From contig JACOUT010000020.1 in NCBI GenBank assembly GCA_016177705.1, positions 178,674 through 242,673 on the forward strand: DNA of 64,000 nucleotides, written 5' to 3'. Below are positions 16,795 through 28,082 of the stretch, piece after piece. This DNA comes from Deltaproteobacteria bacterium (GTDB taxonomy: Bacteria; Myxococcota; UBA727; VGSZ01). Under the pieces are notes generated by a model. The model had not been told where the DNA came from. It saw nothing but the letters and a program-made list of their open reading frames with translations, and did no database searches. Position 1 is the first letter of the stretch, and each line of letters opens with the position of its first letter. The position numbers and the translations under genes were made by a program.

Positions 16795-18309
16795 TCAGCG
16801 CAGGCGATAGAGATCCGCGTAGCCAACGTCGAGGGGGCCCGCGATGGCGCCCGCGGGCGCGGGCCGGCCGCGCTCGAGCAGCAGGTAGCGGCGCGGCGCG
16901 CCCTTGTCGAAGTGGATGGGGAAGCGCATGGCGCGCGTCGCGTACGAGTGCCAGTCGTACAGGTTCGAGCGGTAGCCGAAGTCCAGGCGCACCGACGACG
17001 ACGGGGCACCCTCGGCCTCGCCGTCGGCGCGGATCTGCTCGAGCGTGCGCCGGTGCACCGCCAGGCCGATGCGCCCGTCCACGCGGCGCGACACCGCCAG
17101 CGTGGCCTCGACGCCACCGAGGCAGAAGATGGCGCCGAGCGCGAGCGCCGCCACACCGCCGACGCTGCGCGGCCGCGCCAGCGCGCGCGCGCCCCACGCG
17201 GCGTAGACCCAGAAGACGAAGGGCAGCAGGTTGTTCACGTAGTGACCAAACACCTGCTTGCCCGCCGCGCCGAGCAAGAGCAGGTTGGCGACGAGCCCGG
17301 CGGCGAAGGCCCACGACAGCGGCGCTCGCGCCGCGCCGGGCGCTGCGTCGTCGTTACGCTGGCGCAGCGCGCTCACGATCGCGGTCAGCGCCAACGCGAT
17401 CGATGCGCCGAGCGCCAGCGCGCGCAGCGGATGGAACGGTCGCGGCGGCGAGCCGACCAGCGCGGCCTTGAGGCACGCCAGCTCGTTGGGGCCGCCCCAG
17501 TAGCCGGTCAGCTCGTGGTAGGTGACGTCGAGCGTGAGGAATCGCAGCGCGTACACCGGGATCCACAAGAAGCTCCACGGGTGGCGCTCCTTGGCACCCA
17601 CGGTCTCGGCCAGGATGTTCTTGGTGTTGCCGAAGCCGGTGGCGAGCTCGTGCCCGATCAACGGCAGGTAGAGCAGCGCGCACAGCGCCAGGCCGATCAC
17701 CAGGTGGCGACGCGGCCAGCGCCGCACGCTCGGCCACGCCACGACGAGGAGCGCGGCCCACGCCACCGGCGCCGACATGTGCAGGTGCGCCATGACCGCG
17801 ACGAGCGGCAACAACGCGACCAGCCAGCGCGACTCGGGCCGCTCGCGCACGCGCAGCGCCGCCAGCAGCGCCAACGTGACGACGAACGGCAGCACGTTCG
17901 GGTTCCAGGTGCGATCTGCGTAGAGCGCGGTCCAGGGCGAGAGCGCGAACAGCACGCCGGCGTACAGCGCGCCGCGTTCGCCGAAGGGGCGGCGCATGGC
18001 GTGCCAGAACAGGGTGGCGGTGATGGCGCCGAGCACCTCGACGAAAAGGAACTGTGCCTCGGGGCCGCGATGGACCAGCAGCGGCAGCGCCATCAGGTAG
18101 AGAAAGGTGGGCCCGGGCAGCCGGCCGGCGCCGTCCGTGATCTGGGTGCCGAGCAGCGGCCAGTGCTTGAGCTCGACGATGTCCATGCCGATGTTGAAGA
18201 ACAGCGCCTCGTCGCCGCCAAAGCGCGCCGTCGGCAACAGCGCGACGCGCAGCGCGAGCGCCAGGAAGAACACCACCAAGCCCGCCGCATGCAGGCGCCA
18301 CCTGGTCAT
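16795..18309 (-). CDS. GT-C (ArnT/PMT, GT39-like) membrane glycosyltransferase
   Basis: A 504-residue protein with about 11-12 hydrophobic helices. The N-terminus has the GT-C signature: a first helix, then an outward loop with acidic residues (RFGGDEALFFNIGMDI), then LPGPTFLYLMALPLL, as in undecaprenyl-phosphate-sugar-using ArnT and PMT enzymes. A later segment, LYADRTWNPNVLPF, is also typical. It would take a sugar from the lipid carrier made by the adjacent GT2 enzyme and transfer it to an envelope acceptor on the outer face of the inner membrane. The start overlaps the stop of the upstream gene by 4 bases (ATGA), indicating translational coupling. Confidence 0.78.
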   Translation of the reverse strand: MTRWRLHAAGLVVFFLALALRVALLPTARFGGDEALFFNIGMDIVELKHWPLLGTQITDGAGRLPGPTFLYLMALPLLVHRGPEAQFLFVEVLGAITATLFWHAMRRPFGERGALYAGVLFALSPWTALYADRTWNPNVLPFVVTLALLAALRVRERPESRWLVALLPLVAVMAHLHMSAPVAWAALLVVAWPSVRRWPRRHLVIGLALCALLYLPLIGHELATGFGNTKNILAETVGAKERHPWSFLWIPVYALRFLTLDVTYHELTGYWGGPNELACLKAALVGSPPRPFHPLRALALGASIALALTAIVSALRQRNDDAAPGAARAPLSWAFAAGLVANLLLLGAAGKQVFGHYVNNLLPFVFWVYAAWGARALARPRSVGGVAALALGAIFCLGGVEATLAVSRRVDGRIGLAVHRRTLEQIRADGEAEGAPSSSVRLDFGYRSNLYDWHSYATRAMRFPIHFDKGAPRRYLLLERGRPAPAGAIAGPLDVGYADLYRLR

Positions 18310-20102
18310 CGGCCACGCTCGATGCGGTAGAGCGTGAAGCCCGCCACGTCGCCGAGCCGCGTCACCGGCGCGTCGGCGGCGGGCGCGCCGCGCACGAGCA
18401 AAAAGTCGGCGCCGGTCGCAAGCAGATCGTCACGGCGCCGCGACCGCAGCGCGCGCTCCGCAAGAGCGCGCGCGTGATCCTGCGCCTGCCGATCGAGGCG
18501 GTAGCCCTCGCCGCCGCGCCGCCAGTCGGCGCCCTCGACGAGGAGACCGGCCTGGTGGACGTCGGTGTGGCTGGTGAGCACGCGCGCGCGCGCCGGCATG
18601 ACGTCGCCAAAGGCGCCGGCGAGCGCCACGCCGATCGCGTCGGGGCCGCGCTCGGTGTAGCGCGCCGCTACCACGCCGTTGAGCGGCCCGTGGCGCAACA
18701 GCCAGAACGCGCCCGACCACGTCGAGAGCACCAGCGCGGTGAGCGCCAGCGCGCGCCACGGAGCGCGGCGGTCAAACGCACTGGCCAGCAGGTCGGCGAG
18801 CAGCAGGTTGCCGAAGAACGAGCCGACGGCGAAGAACTTCACCACGTCCCAGCTTCGCCCATAGCTGACCATGTTGGCGACGAGGAACCCCGCCACCGCG
18901 GCGGCGATCAGGCCGGCCCGGAGCGAGCCGGCATCGGCGCGCAGACGTGTGAGCGCCAGCGGCGCGGCCAGCAAGCTGCCGCCAAACAGCAGCAGGTGGC
19001 GCAGCGCGCGCGGCGCGAGCGCGTCGCCGAAGTAGCCGCCGGCGACGAGGGCGTCGCCGCCGGCGCTGCGCAACAACGGCGCCAGCGCGACGCCGGCGGC
19101 GGCGCCGACGGCGAGCGGCAGCAGGCGCCACAGCGCGCGCGCGCGCCGGTCGCGCCACGCGAGCACCGCCACCATGACGCCGAGCGCGAGGCCGGTGAGC
19201 AGGAAGAACACGGTCTGCACGGGGGCCAAGAGCGCGAGCAGCGCGGACGCGCCGAGCCAGCGCACGCGCGCGCTTCGTTCATCGGCTGCGGGCGCGGCGG
19301 CGAGCAACAGCGCCGCGAGCGCCACCGGCATGCCGAGCCCTTGGGGGTGCTGAAAGAAGCTCGAGATCACCGGCGGCGGCAGCTTTTGGGCGCTCACCCA
19401 CGCGCCAGGCAGCAGCGAGACGCCCGGCAGCGCCGTGCCCCAGCCGTCGGCCAAGAGCGCGGCCGCGGGGCCGTAGCCGAGCGGCACGGCGACCACTGCA
19501 AGCCAGGCACCATGCGCGCCGGCGAGCGCGCGGCCCGCCTCGGCGAGCGCGGCGGCGAGCACCAGCAGGCAGGCCACGGTGACGACGTCACAGCACCAGG
19601 CGAGCGGCAGCGGCGTGGCGCGCACCAAGAGCGCCACCAGCACGTCGTAGCCGTAGTGGTAGGCGAACGGCTCGCCCGGGAAGAGCGGGTGCTCGGGGGG
19701 CAGCACGCCGCGCGCCATGCTGGCGGCGAGCCCGAAGTGGGTCGTGCCTTCGTCCCACAGGAAGGTGCCGAGCGCGACCCAGGTGCCGAGCAGGACGAGC
19801 GCGGCGGCGGCGACACGCTCGGCGTTTCTGCCGGCGGCGAAGTGCGGCAGCGCCTGCGGCCACGCCAAATTCGGCCGCGCGTCGTGCCACCACCACGCCG
19901 CGGGCGCCGCGCACACGAGCGCGGTCGCTGCCAGGCCGACGGCGATGCTTTCGAAGGGGCGGCCGAGCAGCTCGGGGAGCACGGCGAGCACGGCGAGCGT
20001 CGTCGCCCAGGCGAGCGCGCCGCGCGTCTCACCGCAGCGCGCGAACAGCGCGCGCACCGCGAGGTGCACGAGCGCGATCGCGACGACCAGCAGCAGCAGC
20101 AC
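18306..20102 (-). CDS. Polytopic membrane protein, GT-C-like, function unknown
   Basis: A 598-residue protein of mostly hydrophobic Leu/Ala-rich helices (roughly a dozen). An external loop near residues 115-160 contains LWDEGTTHFGLA and FPGEPFAYHYGYDVL, the sort of acidic and aromatic loop found in GT-C glycosyltransferases and DUF2298-like proteins. The last ~120 residues are soluble (VLTSHTDVHQAGLLVEG..YRLDRQAQDHA), and resemble the periplasmic C-terminal domain of such enzymes. A role in the same lipid-linked glycan pathway is inferred from its 4-bp overlap with the downstream ArnT-like gene. A transporter is an alternative. Confidence 0.6.
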   Translation of the reverse strand: MLLLLVVAIALVHLAVRALFARCGETRGALAWATTLAVLAVLPELLGRPFESIAVGLAATALVCAAPAAWWWHDARPNLAWPQALPHFAAGRNAERVAAAALVLLGTWVALGTFLWDEGTTHFGLAASMARGVLPPEHPLFPGEPFAYHYGYDVLVALLVRATPLPLAWCCDVVTVACLLVLAAALAEAGRALAGAHGAWLAVVAVPLGYGPAAALLADGWGTALPGVSLLPGAWVSAQKLPPPVISSFFQHPQGLGMPVALAALLLAAAPAADERSARVRWLGASALLALLAPVQTVFFLLTGLALGVMVAVLAWRDRRARALWRLLPLAVGAAAGVALAPLLRSAGGDALVAGGYFGDALAPRALRHLLLFGGSLLAAPLALTRLRADAGSLRAGLIAAAVAGFLVANMVSYGRSWDVVKFFAVGSFFGNLLLADLLASAFDRRAPWRALALTALVLSTWSGAFWLLRHGPLNGVVAARYTERGPDAIGVALAGAFGDVMPARARVLTSHTDVHQAGLLVEGADWRRGGEGYRLDRQAQDHARALAERALRSRRRDDLLATGADFLLVRGAPAADAPVTRLGDVAGFTLYRIERGR

Positions 20103-20154
20103 GCGCGAAACTCTAGCGCCAAACCCTCGCCGGGTATCGCTGACGCGGACGAGG

Positions 20155-22098
20155 TCAGCGGGCGAACGACGCGAGCTGCCAGCCGTCGCCGAGCGGGCGT
20201 CGCTCGAGCGGCTCGCGCGCGGCGAACGCGCGCGGTGTCGGCTCGCGCTCGTGCAGCAGCACGTTGACCGGCCCGGCGCAGGGGAGCGGGCCGCGCCAGC
20301 GCTCCAGGTCGGCGCGCAGCACGACGACCGGCGCAGCGCCGACCAGGTCGGCGAGCGCGAGCGCGTCGTGGTCGCCGACGACGAGCAGTGAGCCCGGCGC
20401 GGCGGCGCTCACCGCGCTCGCCAGCGGCTCACCCACGTCGAGCCGTGCCACCGGCGGCCCGACGGTTGCGCAGCCGTCGCGCAGCAGCGCGGGCAGCGCG
20501 TCGCGCGCGCGATCGATCGCCAGCAGGGTGCGCGGCGAGCGCGCGGGGTCGGCCGCGAGCACCGGGTTGCCCGCCTCCGGCCGCCAGTTGTCCATCATGC
20601 GCCGCGCCTCGAGCGCGCCGGCGTCGCCCTGGGTTGCGCCGAGCAGCGGGTCGAGCACGACGGCGAACACGATGGACGCCGTGATCGCGGCGCACCCGCC
20701 CACCGCGCAGCGCCGCCCTCCCGCGGCGACGGCGAGCACCAGCGGCAGCACCAGCACGAGCAGGCAGGCGGCACAGGCGAGCGCGGGCGGCGCGCCGAGC
20801 CACAGCGGCAGCGACGAGGGCGAAAAGCCGCGCGCCACGAGCGGCACCATCATCTCCGGGACGGGGTTGGCGAACACGTCGCTCAGGTGCGGGAAGAACA
20901 TGCCGGCGACGCCCGCGTGCAACAGGCCGATCGCGACCAGCGCCGCGAGCACGGTGCGGGCAAGCATCGGCTTGCTCAGCGCGATTCGATCGAAGGCGAC
21001 CGCCGCCGGCACGACCCACAAGCCGACAAGCTCGCTGACGTAGCGCGGGCCGACGCTCCAGCCGCCGCGCCAGCCGCGAAAGCCAGCGATGAACAGCAAC
21101 AAGAGCGCGCTCGCCACCACGACGGCGACGGCCTCCGCGCGCGGCCCGTCCTTGGCCTCGCGACCTCGAAGGCCGATGGCCGCCGCCAGCGCACCGACGG
21201 CGAGGAGGGGCGAGAAGAACCAGAGCCCGACGGCCGGCGACAGCAGCGCGCTGCGCAAGACCGCAGGCACGGGCGCGCCGATGCCGAACAGCGTGCCCGC
21301 CACCACCTCCTGGTACTGGCGGTTCTCGAGGAAGCTGTAGCCGGTGCGCCAGGGGGCACCAAACATGGCGGTATGCGCGGCGCCGACGAGGAGCACCACC
21401 GGCAGCGCGCCGAGCGCGAGCCAGAGCAAAGTGTCGCGCCGTCGATCGGTGGCCACCAGCAACACCGCGAGCGGCAACGACATCAGCACCGCGGGGTACT
21501 CGGCGCCAACCGCGGCTGCCAGCAAGAGGCCGAGGCCGGCGAGCCGACGGCGGCGCGCGCGCGACGGCTCCTCGGGAGCGCCGCGCGCCCACAACAGCAC
21601 CGCCGCGGGCACGAGCGCGGCCAGGGCGTGGCCCGACAGCACGTTGATCGACGCGAGCACCCCGGTGCCGAGCACCATGCCGACCAGGCTCACGTCGGCG
21701 ATCACCTGGTCGGCGAGCCGGCGGCGCAGACCGAGCCACACCACCAGCGCGATCAGCAGGCTGGGCAGCGCGTCGCCGAACAGGCGCGCCACGCGGGTCA
21801 GCGGCTCGCGCGCCAGGTCTCCCGAGATCGGGTGGATTACGGCGTAGCCGGCGGCGGCGAGCAAGCTGACCAGGGGCGCCTTCGACGAGTAGAGGTGCCC
21901 GCCGTGTTTCGCCTTGTCGTCGATGTAGCCCCACTGCGCCACCACGCCGTCGATGGCCAGCGTGCCCTGCTCCACCAGCGCCTTGGCGGCGAAGACGCGC
22001 ACGCCCTCGTTCGGGTTGTTCAGCGGGCTGTGCAGCGGCGACGCGAACGCGACGCAGGCGGCGATCGCGATCGGTACTGCGGCGTCACGCGCCCGCAT
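20155..22098 (-). CDS. GT-C-like polytopic membrane protein
   Basis: A 647-residue protein with about 12 membrane helices and a soluble C-terminal end. ATG 22098 is the start because it overlaps the TGA of the BatA-like gene (ATGA). The first external loop, SPLNNPNEGVRVFAAKALVE followed by a second loop YIDDKAKHGGHLYSSKAPLV, fits a membrane glycosyltransferase or flippase-like family. The C-terminal segment (ARLDVGEPLASAVSAA..VVLRADLERWRGPLPCAG) is predicted to be periplasmic. It joins the MoxR-DUF58-BatA run to the glycosyltransferase run, so the two sets may be one transcription unit. The exact activity is unknown. Confidence 0.6.
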   Translation of the reverse strand: MRARDAAVPIAIAACVAFASPLHSPLNNPNEGVRVFAAKALVEQGTLAIDGVVAQWGYIDDKAKHGGHLYSSKAPLVSLLAAAGYAVIHPISGDLAREPLTRVARLFGDALPSLLIALVVWLGLRRRLADQVIADVSLVGMVLGTGVLASINVLSGHALAALVPAAVLLWARGAPEEPSRARRRRLAGLGLLLAAAVGAEYPAVLMSLPLAVLLVATDRRRDTLLWLALGALPVVLLVGAAHTAMFGAPWRTGYSFLENRQYQEVVAGTLFGIGAPVPAVLRSALLSPAVGLWFFSPLLAVGALAAAIGLRGREAKDGPRAEAVAVVVASALLLLFIAGFRGWRGGWSVGPRYVSELVGLWVVPAAVAFDRIALSKPMLARTVLAALVAIGLLHAGVAGMFFPHLSDVFANPVPEMMVPLVARGFSPSSLPLWLGAPPALACAACLLVLVLPLVLAVAAGGRRCAVGGCAAITASIVFAVVLDPLLGATQGDAGALEARRMMDNWRPEAGNPVLAADPARSPRTLLAIDRARDALPALLRDGCATVGPPVARLDVGEPLASAVSAAAPGSLLVVGDHDALALADLVGAAPVVVLRADLERWRGPLPCAGPVNVLLHEREPTPRAFAAREPLERRPLGDGWQLASFAR

Positions 22099-24221
22099 CA
22101 CGCACCGCGGCGGACCAGGCCGGTCTCGACCAGCACCAGCAGGGCCGCCAGCAGGAACAGGGAGGGCCAGAGCTGCACGTCGTCGTCGCGGGCGCCCGGC
22201 GCGCGGCTCTTGGCGCCCGCGGGCGTCGCCCGGGTCAGCGCGTCGGCGTTGGCGGGCGTCGGGTCGCTCTCGCGCGGGTCGAGCAGCACGGTGAAGCGCT
22301 CGGCGCCGAGCTCGCGCGCCTCGCCACCGGCGACGCGCGAGCGCACCGAGTACAGGCCGACCTCGCTCGTGCCGTTGAAGGTCAGGCTGGACGCGCCGGC
22401 CGCCGGCAGCGTGGTCTCGGCGCCGCTCGGCGCGCGCACCAACAGCTCCTCGGCGCCGCGCGGCACCGACAGCGTCTTTGCCTCGCCGACGTGCAGCAGG
22501 CGCGGCGCGCCGTCGTCGAGCGCGCCGCCGAGGTAGCGGATGGTCTGGCGCACCAGCGGCAAGAAGCCGGGGCGGATGGCCAGGTCGCTCCAATCGCGAT
22601 CGACCGAGGTCAGCAGCACCGCCGCATGCCCGTCGCCGACGTCGCGCTCGACCAGCGCGGGCGCGCCATTGGAGAAGCGCACCAAGACGTCACCGCTGGG
22701 CGTGCCGCCCGGCTCGAGCAGCATGAACGTGTGCGTGCGCACGCGGCCGAGGCCGGGCAGCTCGTCGCCTTGTGCCAGGCGCCGCAGGATCGGGTGCTCG
22801 GTGCGAAAGCGCGTCAGCGTGAGCACGTCGGCCACGCTGGCGTCGTCGAGCAGCGCCTGCCCCTTGCTGCCGCGCAGCGGCGCGTACAACAGCTCGGCGA
22901 GGGCGCGGTTGGTCCACTCGACGTCGACCTGGTCGCCGACCGTGAGCAGCACGCCGCCGCCGGCCTTGGTGTGCTCGACCAGCGCCGCCGCCGCCGCGTC
23001 GTCGAGACGCGCGACGTTGGCGAGCACCACCACGCGCGCGCCCGCGAAGCTCGAGGCGCGCACCTGGTCGGGCCCGATGACCTCGAGCGACAGCCCGCTC
23101 GGCCCACCATCGGCGCCGCGCAGCGCGTTCTCCAGGTAGAAGACCTCGTCCTTGAACGGCAGCGCCTGGGGCGCGCCGTCGACCACCACCACCTTGAGCG
23201 GCAGCGGCACCTCGAAGGGCAGCTCCACCTGATCGTCCAAGGGGAACGCGTCGTGCTCGAGCGCGACCGCGACGCGCGCGCCGCCGGCCGGCGCCGCCGG
23301 CTCGACGTCGCCGCCGGCCAACGCGTGGTGGAACACGCGCTCGACCGCGCGTCCCTGCGCGAGCGGCAGCACCAGGCGCGCGGCGCGCCTGCCACCGACC
23401 ACCAGATCGGCGGCGACGTCGATGGCAGGCCCGAGCCAGCGCTGTGCCGCGAACTGCACCTCGAGCGCGTCGCCGGATCGTCCGGTGGTGCGGCGCACCT
23501 GCACGTCGAGCAGCGCGTGGTTCGGTGGCGGCTCCTCGTCGATCACGCGCGTCCACTCGAGGGTGACGCCGGCCGCGTCGACCGCGGCGGCGCCGCCGGT
23601 GAGCCCATGGGCGGCGAGGTCGGAGAGCACCACCACGCGCCGCTCACCGACGCCCTCGACGGTGCGCGCCAGGCCGGCGGCGCGCGCGGCGCAGGCCGCC
23701 AGGTCGGCGTAGCCGTGGCCGGCGGCGAGCGTGTCGAGCGCGGCGAGCAGGCCTGCGCGGTCGAACGAGGGCGCCGCCAGATCGCGCGGCACGGCGTCGC
23801 AGGCGACGGCGCCGATGCGCACGTCGGCGACCTCGGCGCGTGCGCGCTCGAGCGCCGCGGCGCGCGCGCGCTGGAACAGGCTCTTGCCGTCGAGGATGGT
23901 CAGCATCGAGGCGCTGACGTCGAGCGCGAACACGACCACCAGCGGCGCGCCGGTCGGGCTCGCGGCCTGCTCGGCGCGCAGCACGGGGCGCGTCAACGCG
24001 AGCGCGAGCGCGGCGACCAGCAGCGTGCGCAGCAGCAGCAACAGCAGCTGGCGCAGGCGGATGCTGCGCGCGGTGCGCCGTTGGCTCTTGAGCAACAGCT
24101 CCATCGCGCCGAAGCGCACGCGCCGCGCGCGGCGCTTCGAGATCAGGTGCACGATGAAGGGCACCGTCGCGGCCACCAGGCCAAAGAGCAGCGCCCCGTC
24201 GAGCAGCACCAGCGAGCCCAC
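22098..24221 (-). CDS. BatA-like (aerotolerance regulator N-terminal) membrane protein with VWA-like domain
   Basis: A 707-residue protein. The N-terminus is the BatA domain: one helix, then FIVHLISKRRARRVRFGAME and a second hydrophobic segment LLLLLLRTLLVAALALAL. Next comes a VWA-like fold with an altered MIDAS-type motif (FALDVSASM, near residue 100). A long beta-rich periplasmic section follows, and a glutamine-amidotransferase-like segment (VVVLANVARLDDAAAAALVE). A final membrane helix ends the protein (SLFLLAALLVLVETGLV). Proteins of this layout accompany MoxR ATPases and DUF58 proteins, and are thought to act in envelope complex assembly or metal insertion. The gene lies 2 bases after the DUF58 gene and overlaps the next gene. 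Confidence 0.8.
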   Translation of the reverse strand: MGSLVLLDGALLFGLVAATVPFIVHLISKRRARRVRFGAMELLLKSQRRTARSIRLRQLLLLLLRTLLVAALALALTRPVLRAEQAASPTGAPLVVVFALDVSASMLTILDGKSLFQRARAAALERARAEVADVRIGAVACDAVPRDLAAPSFDRAGLLAALDTLAAGHGYADLAACAARAAGLARTVEGVGERRVVVLSDLAAHGLTGGAAAVDAAGVTLEWTRVIDEEPPPNHALLDVQVRRTTGRSGDALEVQFAAQRWLGPAIDVAADLVVGGRRAARLVLPLAQGRAVERVFHHALAGGDVEPAAPAGGARVAVALEHDAFPLDDQVELPFEVPLPLKVVVVDGAPQALPFKDEVFYLENALRGADGGPSGLSLEVIGPDQVRASSFAGARVVVLANVARLDDAAAAALVEHTKAGGGVLLTVGDQVDVEWTNRALAELLYAPLRGSKGQALLDDASVADVLTLTRFRTEHPILRRLAQGDELPGLGRVRTHTFMLLEPGGTPSGDVLVRFSNGAPALVERDVGDGHAAVLLTSVDRDWSDLAIRPGFLPLVRQTIRYLGGALDDGAPRLLHVGEAKTLSVPRGAEELLVRAPSGAETTLPAAGASSLTFNGTSEVGLYSVRSRVAGGEARELGAERFTVLLDPRESDPTPANADALTRATPAGAKSRAPGARDDDVQLWPSLFLLAALLVLVETGLVRRGA

Positions 24222-24223
24222 GC

Positions 24224-25179
24224 CTAGGTCCCCCCTCGCAGCAGCGCGGCGCCCGTGAGCGCCTCGGCCAGCACGCGCACCGGCGGCGCGTCGGTTGGCG
24301 CCAACTGCCAGCGCACGTCGCGCCGCTCGGCGGCGTCGCGCGCGCCGTCGAGGAAGGCCCGCAGCTCCTCGAGGTAGCTGTCGCGCACCAGCGGCGCCTC
24401 CACCTGCACCACCCGATCGCCCTCCAGGTCCTCGAAGCGCACCACGCCGTCGAACGGCAGCTCCAGCTCGTCGCGATCGAGCGTGTGCAGCACGAGGGCG
24501 TCGCAGCCCATGCGCCGCAGCACGCCGAGCGGCTCGAGCGCGCTGAAGCCCTCGTCGGCGCCGCAGTCGAACAGGTCGGAGATGACGACGACGAGCGCGC
24601 GCCTCGTCAGCCGCTCGGCGACCGCCTCGAGCGCCTCCTCGAGGGCGGTAGTACCGCTCGCCTCGGTGCGCGCCAGCAGCTCGAGCAGCGGCGCCAGCTG
24701 GTCGCGGCGCGCCCGTGGCGCGAGCTGCTCGCGCTCGCCGCCCGCGAACAGCGAGACGCCGACCGCGTCGCCGTGGTGCACCGCCAGCCAGGCGAGCGCA
24801 GCGGCGTAGGTCTTGGCGACCTCGAGCTTGGACACCGAGTAGCGCCCGCGCGCGCCGCCCGCGTAGGCCATCGACGCCGAGGTGTCGACGACGAGCGCGA
24901 CCTCGATGGTGGTCTCGTCGAGGTGGCGGCGCACGAAGTAGCGGTCGAGGCGCGCAAATGCGCGCCAGTCCAGGCGGCGCAGGTCGTCGCCGGGCGCGTA
25001 CAGCTTGTGCTCGGCGAACTCGGAGGACGAGCCGAAGCGGCGCGAGCGGTGGCCGCCCGCCAGCACCCCGTCGGCCACCACGCGCGCGCGCAGCTCGAGC
25101 GGGGCGATGCCGTGCACGACGGCGGCGGGCAGCAGCTCCGCCGCGCCTGCTGCGGCAGGAGCGGCAAGAGCGTCGTCGT

Positions 25180-25183
<4 letters not shown>
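24224..25183 (-). CDS. DUF58 protein (VWA-like), MoxR partner
   Basis: A 319-residue protein. The DUF58 core is clear: GGHRSRRFGSSSEFAEHKLY, then YAPGDDLRRLDWRAFARLDR with the invariant D-x-R-x-x-D-W-x-x-x-A-R pattern, then a VWA strand with a MIDAS-like motif VDTSASM. This member lacks the N-terminal membrane helices of some DUF58 proteins, so it is likely cytoplasmic. It overlaps the MoxR stop by 4 bases (ATGA). In known systems the DUF58 protein is the substrate-recruiting partner of the MoxR ATPase. Confidence 0.85.
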
Positions 25184-26322
<1,139 letters not shown>

Positions 26323-26488
26323 GATGCGGGGCTCCCAGAGTGCGGAGGGGCTCGGGCACACTACCATCCCTCCGTGTCCTACATGGCCCCACAGAGACCT
26401 TCCGAAGATCGGCGGATAGGGGGGCAGGTCTCGATCGGTCACACTGCCAAGGCGGGTTGACGCTGTGGGTTTGCGTGGGAGGTCCTCG

Positions 26489-28078
26489 ATGCTCCGTCTT
26501 CTTCCGGTCGCTGGTCTCGCAGTTGCGCTCGCCACGCTCGCCGGCTGCGACGGCTGCGCGCCGCCACCGCCGGACGTCGACGCCTTCGAGAACGACCTCG
26601 ATCGCGACGGCACCCCGAACGACCTCGACGACGACATCGACGGCGACGGCGTACCCAACAACCTCGACGAGGACATGGACGGCGACGACGTGCCGAACGC
26701 GGCCGACGACGACCCCGACGGCGACGGCGTGCCCACCCGCGGCGAGGAGGGCGAGCTGATCGACGAGACGCCGCTCGGCGGCCAGGAAGACCAGGAGGGC
26801 GCGCAGGGCGACGTCGACGGCGACGGCCTGCCCAACGGTGTCGACAACGACGACGACGGCAACGGCATCCCCGACGGCGTGGTCGGTCCGGGGAGCTGCG
26901 ACAACGGCCAGACCGTGGTCGACAACGAGAACGCCGACTGCGACGGCTACTGCTTCCTCGGCGGCGAGGGCGGCTACCAGCCGTGCGAGGACGGCGGCGT
27001 ACCGGGCTCGGGCATCCCGGACAGCGACGGCGACGGCATTCCTGACCCGCTCGACCCCGACGACGACGGCGACGGCATCCCCGACGGCGACGACGGCAAC
27101 CCGACCGGCGAGACGCCGCCCGACCCGGTCGACACCCCGCCCGGCGAGTGCACCACGGAGGACTTCGATCTGAGCGCCGGCAGCGTGACGCCGCCGCGCA
27201 TCCTGCTGGTGGTCGACAAGTCGGGCTCCATGGCGGACGACGCCGACGGCTACCCCGGCACCAAGTGGGACGCGGCGCGCGACACCATCAGCGACGTCGT
27301 CACCAACCTGTCGGGCGACGTCTCGTTCGGCCTGATGCTCTACCCGAACGGCACCGCCGACACCAACGTGTGCAGCGAAGGCGCCGTGCGCGTCAACGTC
27401 GACGACAACAGCGCGGTGCAGATCGTGGCGACGCTCGGCCTGACCGAGCCGGGCGGCGGCACGCCCACCGCCACCACGCTGATCGAGGCGCGCCAGGCGC
27501 TCGACGGCCTCGGCGCCAACGGCGGCAACCGCGCGGTGGTGCTGGCCACCGACGGCGGCCCCAACTGCAACGGCTCCTTGAACGGTGACACCTGCCGCTG
27601 CGTGGCGCCGCTGCAGTCGGACTGCGCGAACTTCCCCGAGAACTGCCTCGACGACGGCAACGCCATCGGCGCCGCCGCCTCGGTCAACGCCGCCGGCTAC
27701 CCGGTGTTCGTCATCGGCATCCCGGGCGCCGAGAACTTCCGCGACGTCTTGAACGGCATGGCGCAGGCGGGCGGTACGGCGCAGGCGGGCGGCACCTCGT
27801 TCTACGACGCGTCGTCGACCACCGAGCTGGCCAGCGCGCTCGAGGAGATCGCGATCCGCGTCGGCGCTTGCCGCTTCGACCTGCCGCAGAACGTCGGCAA
27901 CAGCGATCTGACGGTGACGGTGGGCGGCAACCCGGTGACCCGCGATCAGACGCGCAGCAACGGCTGGGATCTGGTCGACGCCAACACGCTCGAGCTGTTC
28001 GGCGCCGCCTGCGACGCGGCCGTGAACGGCGGTGCGGTCGGCGCCGCTACGGTGTCCGTCCAGATCTGCCCGGGCTAG
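26489..28078 (+). CDS. Lipoprotein with calcium-binding Asp-rich (TSP3-like) repeats and a VWA domain
   Basis: A 529-residue protein. ATG 26489 is chosen for its GGAGG site and because the signal peptide then ends in a standard lipobox (LAGC). Residues ~20-210 are runs of DxDxDGxPxxxD repeats (for example DGDGVPNNLDEDMDGDDVPN), like thrombospondin type 3/calcium-binding repeats. The VWA domain (~230-460) has a full MIDAS start, VVDKSGSMADD, and a late DGGPNCNG segment; paired cysteines suggest disulfides. A short beta-rich tail ends the protein. It should be a surface, metal-dependent adhesion or scaffold protein. It is divergent from the MoxR/BatA genes, which also carry VWA folds. Confidence 0.82.
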   Translation: MLRLLPVAGLAVALATLAGCDGCAPPPPDVDAFENDLDRDGTPNDLDDDIDGDGVPNNLDEDMDGDDVPNAADDDPDGDGVPTRGEEGELIDETPLGGQEDQEGAQGDVDGDGLPNGVDNDDDGNGIPDGVVGPGSCDNGQTVVDNENADCDGYCFLGGEGGYQPCEDGGVPGSGIPDSDGDGIPDPLDPDDDGDGIPDGDDGNPTGETPPDPVDTPPGECTTEDFDLSAGSVTPPRILLVVDKSGSMADDADGYPGTKWDAARDTISDVVTNLSGDVSFGLMLYPNGTADTNVCSEGAVRVNVDDNSAVQIVATLGLTEPGGGTPTATTLIEARQALDGLGANGGNRAVVLATDGGPNCNGSLNGDTCRCVAPLQSDCANFPENCLDDGNAIGAAASVNAAGYPVFVIGIPGAENFRDVLNGMAQAGGTAQAGGTSFYDASSTTELASALEEIAIRVGACRFDLPQNVGNSDLTVTVGGNPVTRDQTRSNGWDLVDANTLELFGAACDAAVNGGAVGAATVSVQICPG

Positions 28079-28082
28079 TCTC

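Noticed and set aside
15121..18330. A 1069-codon open frame on the plus strand
   Set aside because: It lies antisense to the GT2 and ArnT-like genes and its translation is Arg/Ala-rich with no domain, as expected from shadow frames in GC-rich DNA.
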